From Actinomycetes bacterium (lineage in GTDB: Bacteria; Actinomycetota; Actinomycetes; Actinomycetales; Cellulomonadaceae): a stretch of 11,145 nt of DNA. This document shows, piece after piece, positions 8,061 to 11,145 of the stretch. Made by a program: the position numbers and the translations under genes. The notes beneath the pieces are model-generated. The model saw only the letters and a program-made list of their open reading frames with translations, was not told where the DNA came from and ran no database searches. Every line of letters begins with the position of its first letter. Position 1 is the stretch's first letter. The stretch spans positions 1-11,145 of the forward strand of contig JAEWOA010000255.1 in assembly GCA_023461115.1 (NCBI GenBank), given 5' to 3'.

Positions 8061-9338
8061 CTACGCCTGGCGGAGCCGCGCGACGAGAGTCGCCGACGGC
8101 ACGACGAAGGCGCCGCGCCGCTCGACGTCACGCGCGACCGCCTGGTCGCTGGTCACCACGACCAGCACCCGGCCCACGGGCTCGGCCTGCACGAGGCGGC
8201 GGATCAGCTCGTCGGCGATCTCCCCCACCGAGAACCGGACCCGCACGCCCCGCGCGTAGCCGCCGGGCGGCCTCGTCGTCTCCTGGCCGTCGAAGCAGCA
8301 CGTGACCTCGGCGCCCGTGCGCGCCGCGAGCGTCGCCAGGCCGTCCACCAGCCGCTGGCGCTGGAGCTCCAGGGTCAACTCGCCGTAGCCCGTCTTCGAC
8401 ACGTTGTAGCCGTCGACGATCAGGTGCGCGTGCGGCTGGCGCAGCAGCTCGTCGAGCAACGCGGGATCGTCCACCGCGCGGCCGCGCGAGCCCGTGCGCG
8501 CGGGCGTGGGCGCAGGCTGCTCCGGCGCGACGAGGTCCGCGGGCGACTCCCCCATCGGCGCGAGCGCCAACTCCGAGCGCAGCCCGCTGGCCGCATCGAC
8601 GATCGTGTCGAGCAGCAGCCGCACGCGCGCGTCCGCGAGCTTGCGGGCCACCCTGAGCTCCGCACGCGCAGCCGTCCGCTGCGACTCGGCGACGCTGCGG
8701 GCCTCCGCGGCCTGCGTCCGCGCGGCCTGCGCCGCATCCCTGGCCTCGTGCGCCTGCGCCAACAGCAACGCCGCCTCCTCGACCGCCTGCCGGCCCTGGG
8801 CTCGTGCGCGGTCGGCGTCGGACCGGAGCTTGCGCGCGTCGCGCTGTGCCGCCGCCAGCGCCTCCTGTGCCTCGCGCGCGTCCTGCTGCGCGCGGGCGAG
8901 CAGGTCCCGAAGACGCTCGGCCTCGGCCCGCAACCGCGTGACCTCGCCCGAGTCGGCGGGCGCCGACGGCTGGTCGGGGAGGAGCTCGCGCCAGCCCTCC
9001 CGGCCCGAGAGCCAGGCTCCGACGGCCGCGTCCAGGCTCGGCTGGGTCTCGGCGCCCTCGTCGGCGCCGGGATCGTCGGGCGCATCCCACCGCGCGGCGA
9101 GCGCGTCGTTGGCCGCCGCCCACGACCGGCGCACGCGCGCGCGGAAGACGTTGTCCTCGACGAGCGCCGCCCACAGCGGAGCAGCGCCCGCGCTCGCGCG
9201 CTTGGCCGGCGCGAACCGGTACACACGCACGAGCGGCGTCGGCACCGCCGCGGGCTCGTACTCGGCGAGCGCTCGCGCGGCCTGCGCGACCAGCGCCGCG
9301 CGCAGCCGTGCCGGCACGTCGGCCGAGTAGCGCTCCAC
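8061..9338 (-). CDS. Coiled-coil protein with C-terminal NYN (YacP-like) nuclease domain
   Basis: This 425-residue protein has three parts. Residues 1-125 form a probably helical N-terminal region that I do not recognise (LRAALVAQAARALAEYEP, then a Trp/Arg-rich helix around 54-85). Residues about 131-245 are a long Ala/Arg/Glu/Gln-rich coiled coil. A Pro-rich linker (261-290) follows, then a C-terminal NYN/PIN-like domain (304-425). The domain carries LIVDGYN (306-312, D309), CCFDG (347-351, D350), EIADELI (373-379, D376) and VVTSDQAVARD (394-404, D398), the acidic set expected of a metal-dependent ribonuclease. B. subtilis YacP/Rae1, a ribosome-associated endoribonuclease, has a similar NYN domain, so RNA is the likely substrate, though this is inference. 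The GTG start at 9338 is chosen because TACGGT lies exactly 6 nt upstream, as for a leaderless mRNA. The ATG at 9371 would add 11 residues and has a poorly spaced AGGTGG. Confidence 0.85.
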   Translation of the reverse strand: MERYSADVPARLRAALVAQAARALAEYEPAAVPTPLVRVYRFAPAKRASAGAAPLWAALVEDNVFRARVRRSWAAANDALAARWDAPDDPGADEGAETQPSLDAAVGAWLSGREGWRELLPDQPSAPADSGEVTRLRAEAERLRDLLARAQQDAREAQEALAAAQRDARKLRSDADRARAQGRQAVEEAALLLAQAHEARDAAQAARTQAAEARSVAESQRTAARAELRVARKLADARVRLLLDTIVDAASGLRSELALAPMGESPADLVAPEQPAPTPARTGSRGRAVDDPALLDELLRQPHAHLIVDGYNVSKTGYGELTLELQRQRLVDGLATLAARTGAEVTCCFDGQETTRPPGGYARGVRVRFSVGEIADELIRRLVQAEPVGRVLVVVTSDQAVARDVERRGAFVVPSATLVARLRQA

Positions 9339-9344
9339 AGACCC

Positions 9345-9350
9345 ACCGTA
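9345..9350 (-). promoter_or_regulatory. Candidate leaderless -10 for the NYN gene
   Basis: TACGGT on the minus strand fits TAnnnT and ends 6 nt before the GTG at 9338, so transcription could begin at the start codon itself. No -35 match is seen. The spacing is the main support, and the same spacing recurs at 4505-4517. Confidence 0.45.
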
Positions 9351-9363
9351 GGGCCGTGATCCT

Positions 9364-9377
9364 CGCCGCATACGGCG
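9364..9377. repeat. Short palindrome between the divergent NYN and exonuclease promoters
   Basis: CGCCG (9364-9368) and CGGCG (9373-9377) flank CATA. It lies between the two candidate -10 elements, in the region where a -35 or operator would sit for the NYN gene. The arms are only 5 bp of G and C, so chance is a real possibility. Confidence 0.25.
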
Positions 9378-9409
9378 GGGCGGACCACCTGCGTGTCGGT
9401 GGGCGTCGG

Positions 9410-9415
9410 TACCGT
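9410..9415 (+). promoter_or_regulatory. Candidate leaderless -10 for the DEDDh exonuclease gene
   Basis: TACCGT fits TAnnnT and ends 7 nt before the ATG at 9423, again the geometry of a leaderless transcript. No Shine-Dalgarno sequence of normal strength lies before the ATG (the upstream bases are CCGTGGC), which agrees with this reading. No -35 is recognised. Confidence 0.45.
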
Positions 9416-9422
9416 CCGTGGC

Positions 9423-11145
9423 ATGGCGAGTGTGCGACGGCTGCGTCCCGTGTGGGCGGATCAGGCGGTCGTCGACCCCGCGGCGCAGCCCGTGCAGCTC
9501 ACGCTCGACGAGATCGGCACACCGCTGGCCGAGGTCACGTTCGTCGTGGTCGACCTCGAGACCACCGGGAGCGCGCCCGCGGAGTGCGGGATCACCGAGA
9601 TCGGCGCGGTGAAGGTGCGCGGCGGCCAGGTCCTCGGCGAGTTCCAGACGCTCGTGGACCCCGGCGGACCCGTGCCGCCCTTCATCCAGGTGCTCACCGG
9701 GATCACGACGTCCATGCTCGTCGGCGCGCCCCGCATCGAGGAGGTGCTGCCGAGCTTCCTCGAGTTCGCGCGCGGCAGCGTGCTCGTGGCGCACAACGCG
9801 CCGTTCGACGTCGGCTTCCTGCGCGCCGCGGCAGCGCGCACCGGCCACGCGTGGCCTGGGTTCCGCTCGGTGGACACTGTGCGGCTCGCGCGGCGCGTCG
9901 TCACACGCGACGAGGCGCCCAACCACAAGCTCGGCACGCTGGCGGCGTTGTTCGGCGCCTCGGTGACGCCCACGCACCGCGCGCTCGACGACGCCCGCGC
10001 GACCGTCGACGTCCTGCACGCGCTCTTCGCGCGGCTCGGCCCGCTCGGCGTGACGCACTTGGAGGACCTCGCCACCGCGGCCGACGACGTCCCGGCGGAC
10101 ATCCGGCGCCGGCGCACGCTCGCCGACGGCCTGCCCCACGCGCCCGGCGTGTACTTGTTCCGCGGCCCCAAGGACGAGGTCCTGTACGTCGGGACGTCGA
10201 CCACGTCGTTGCGCACGCGGGTGCGGTCCTACTTCACGTCGTCGGAGAAGCGGGGCCGGATCCGGGAGATGGTCCGCATCGCCGAGCGCGTCGATCCCGT
10301 GGTCTGCGCGACCGCGCTCGAGGCGCGCGTCCGCGAGCTGCGGCTGATCGCCGAGCACTCACCGCGCTACAACCGCCGCTCGCGGTTCCCCGAGCGCATG
10401 CCGTGGGTACGGCTGACCAGTGAGCCGTACCCACGGCTCTCGGTGGTGCGGGAGGTCCGCGACGAGCCCGGCGCCGCCTACATCGGCCCGTTCGGCTCGG
10501 TGGGCTCCGCGCGGCTCGCCGTCGAGGCGCTGCACGAGACGTTCCCCATCCGGCAGTGCACGCGCCGGCTTCCTCTCGTCGCGCCCGCCGGGGCGGCCGC
10601 ATGCATGCTCGCGGATCTCGGCAAGTGCCCCGCCCCGTGCGTGCCCTCGGACGCCCACACCGGCGCCGTGGCCGCGCCATGGCCGCAGTACGCCAACCTC
10701 GTGGCACGTGTGCGCGCCGCCATGCTGGGCGACCCGGCGCCGGTGATCGCGACGCACGCCGAGCGCATCGAGGCGCTAGTCGAGCAGCAGCGGTACGAGG
10801 AGGCCGCGACGGTGCGGGACCGGCTCGGCGCGTTCCTGCGCGGCGCGGCCCGAGCGCAACGCACGAGCCCGCTCGCCGCGTGCGCCGAGCTGGTGGCCGC
10901 GCGGCGGTCCGACGACAGAGGGTGGGAGATCGTGCTGGTGCGCCACGGCAGGCTCGCCGCGACCGCCCGGGTCGACCGGCTCACGGACCCACGTCCGGCC
11001 GTCGCGACACTCCAGGCGACCGGCGAGCACGTGGCGGCGCCGGTCGCGCCCGCGTCGGCCGCCCACCCCGAGGAGACGGACCTCCTGCTCGACTGGCTCG
11101 ACCAGCCAGGCGTCCGGCTCGTCGAGATCGACGGCGTGTGGGCGC
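9423..11145 (+). CDS. DEDDh 3'-5' exonuclease fused to GIY-YIG UvrC/Cho-like nuclease, partial at 3' end
   Basis: At least 574 residues are visible and the frame is open to the window edge. Residues 38-205 form a DnaQ-type exonuclease with all catalytic residues: D44 and E46 (VDLETTG), D129 (AHNAPFD), and H185 and D190 (HRALDD). Residues 238-318 form a UvrC-like GIY-YIG domain (GVY 242-244, LYVG 254-257, E305 in VRELRL, then SPRYN). Four cysteines follow (C379, C394, C402, C406), the last three spaced as in UvrC, where they hold a [4Fe-4S] cluster. A UVR motif lies at 445-470 (QQRYEEAATVRDRL). The fusion is the actinobacterial family of M. tuberculosis Rv2191, often called DEDD exonuclease domain protein and resembling Cho. 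It is predicted to incise and trim damaged DNA. The ATG at 9423 follows a leaderless-type -10. From memory the family is about 570-620 aa, so little is missing. Confidence 0.93.
   Translation, partial: MASVRRLRPVWADQAVVDPAAQPVQLTLDEIGTPLAEVTFVVVDLETTGSAPAECGITEIGAVKVRGGQVLGEFQTLVDPGGPVPPFIQVLTGITTSMLVGAPRIEEVLPSFLEFARGSVLVAHNAPFDVGFLRAAAARTGHAWPGFRSVDTVRLARRVVTRDEAPNHKLGTLAALFGASVTPTHRALDDARATVDVLHALFARLGPLGVTHLEDLATAADDVPADIRRRRTLADGLPHAPGVYLFRGPKDEVLYVGTSTTSLRTRVRSYFTSSEKRGRIREMVRIAERVDPVVCATALEARVRELRLIAEHSPRYNRRSRFPERMPWVRLTSEPYPRLSVVREVRDEPGAAYIGPFGSVGSARLAVEALHETFPIRQCTRRLPLVAPAGAAACMLADLGKCPAPCVPSDAHTGAVAAPWPQYANLVARVRAAMLGDPAPVIATHAERIEALVEQQRYEEAATVRDRLGAFLRGAARAQRTSPLAACAELVAARRSDDRGWEIVLVRHGRLAATARVDRLTDPRPAVATLQATGEHVAAPVAPASAAHPEETDLLLDWLDQPGVRLVEIDGVWA
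10400..10437. repeat. Perfect 15-bp inverted repeat inside the exonuclease/UvrC gene
   Basis: Arms GCCGTGGGTACGGCT (10400-10414) and AGCCGTACCCACGGC (10423-10437) are exact reverse complements around an 8-nt spacer GACCAGTG. The repeat lies wholly inside codons 326-339 (about PWVRLTSEPYPRLS), just after the GIY-YIG domain. The frame stays open through it. Two A-ending codons, GTA and CCA, provide bases needed for the pairing. The structure is as stable as the window's terminators but sits mid-gene. Confidence 0.85.

Noticed and set aside
9369..9371. ATG start for the NYN protein.
   Set aside because: The AGGTGG site is 13 nt away and the added residues (RRGSRPYGGS) look like untranslated promoter DNA. 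The GTG at 9338 fits the leaderless spacing better. Not fully excluded.
9339..9422. An SOS (LexA) box upstream of the exonuclease/UvrC fusion.
   Set aside because: No TCGAAC-N4-GTTCGA-like sequence is present in the divergent region.
8061..10358. A 765-codon minus-strand frame extending the NYN protein upstream.
   Set aside because: The extension is antisense to the well-supported exonuclease/UvrC gene and is low-complexity Arg/His/Ala sequence.
9308..10423. A 371-codon plus-strand frame over the exonuclease region.
   Set aside because: It is a shifted frame of the DEDDh gene. The frame starting at 9423 contains the catalytic motifs and stays open for 574 codons to the edge.

Overview
The window is chromosomal DNA from a very GC-rich actinobacterium. 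Codons end almost always in G or C, TTG and GTG starts occur, several promoters look leaderless, and the gene neighbourhood is one that recurs across Actinobacteria. A Micrococcales genus such as Cellulomonas is my best guess, from overall protein flavour only. The gene set (PASTA Ser/Thr kinase, class II DAHP synthase, PlsC-type acyltransferase, FadD15-type acyl-CoA ligase, DnaQ-UvrC fusion) recalls the Mycobacterium tuberculosis region around pknL-aroG-fadD15-Rv2191. From memory, Streptomyces has a comparable block around glkA. There are no mobile elements, CRISPR arrays, rRNA or tRNA genes, and no gene-free stretch over 300 bp.

Layout, left to right: (1) the 3' part of a membrane Ser/Thr kinase with one membrane helix and four extracellular PASTA domains (+). 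(2) A strong two-way terminator. (3) A minus-strand cluster read plsC, then PPi-dependent phosphofructokinase (pfp), then class II DAHP synthase (aroG); the pfp stop and aroG start overlap as ATGA. (4) A divergent 74-bp gap centred on a perfect palindrome that gives a -10 hexamer on both strands. (5) A small acidic two-helix membrane protein (+). (6) A convergent ROK glucokinase (-). (7) A 177-bp divergent intergenic region with a 24-bp palindrome. (8) A long-chain acyl-CoA ligase (+). (9) A perfect 15-bp-stem terminator. (10) A coiled-coil NYN-domain nuclease (-). (11) A divergent DEDDh exonuclease/GIY-YIG (DnaQ-UvrC/Cho) fusion (+), cut by the right edge.

Functionally the centre is carbon entry and branching. 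Glucokinase makes glucose-6-phosphate, PPi-PFK interconverts F6P and F1,6BP, and DAHP synthase draws PEP and erythrose-4-phosphate into aromatic amino acids. PlsC and FadD serve lipid metabolism. The right end holds two divergent nuclease genes, one predicted to act on RNA and one on DNA. Most genes are conserved housekeeping or uncharacterised actinobacterial genes. I did not find a clear new defence or mobile system. The points most worth checking are a 15-bp perfect inverted repeat inside the exonuclease/UvrC coding sequence, the coupled pfp-aroG junction, the symmetric -10 palindrome, and the NYN/DnaQ-UvrC divergent pair with its leaderless-type starts.
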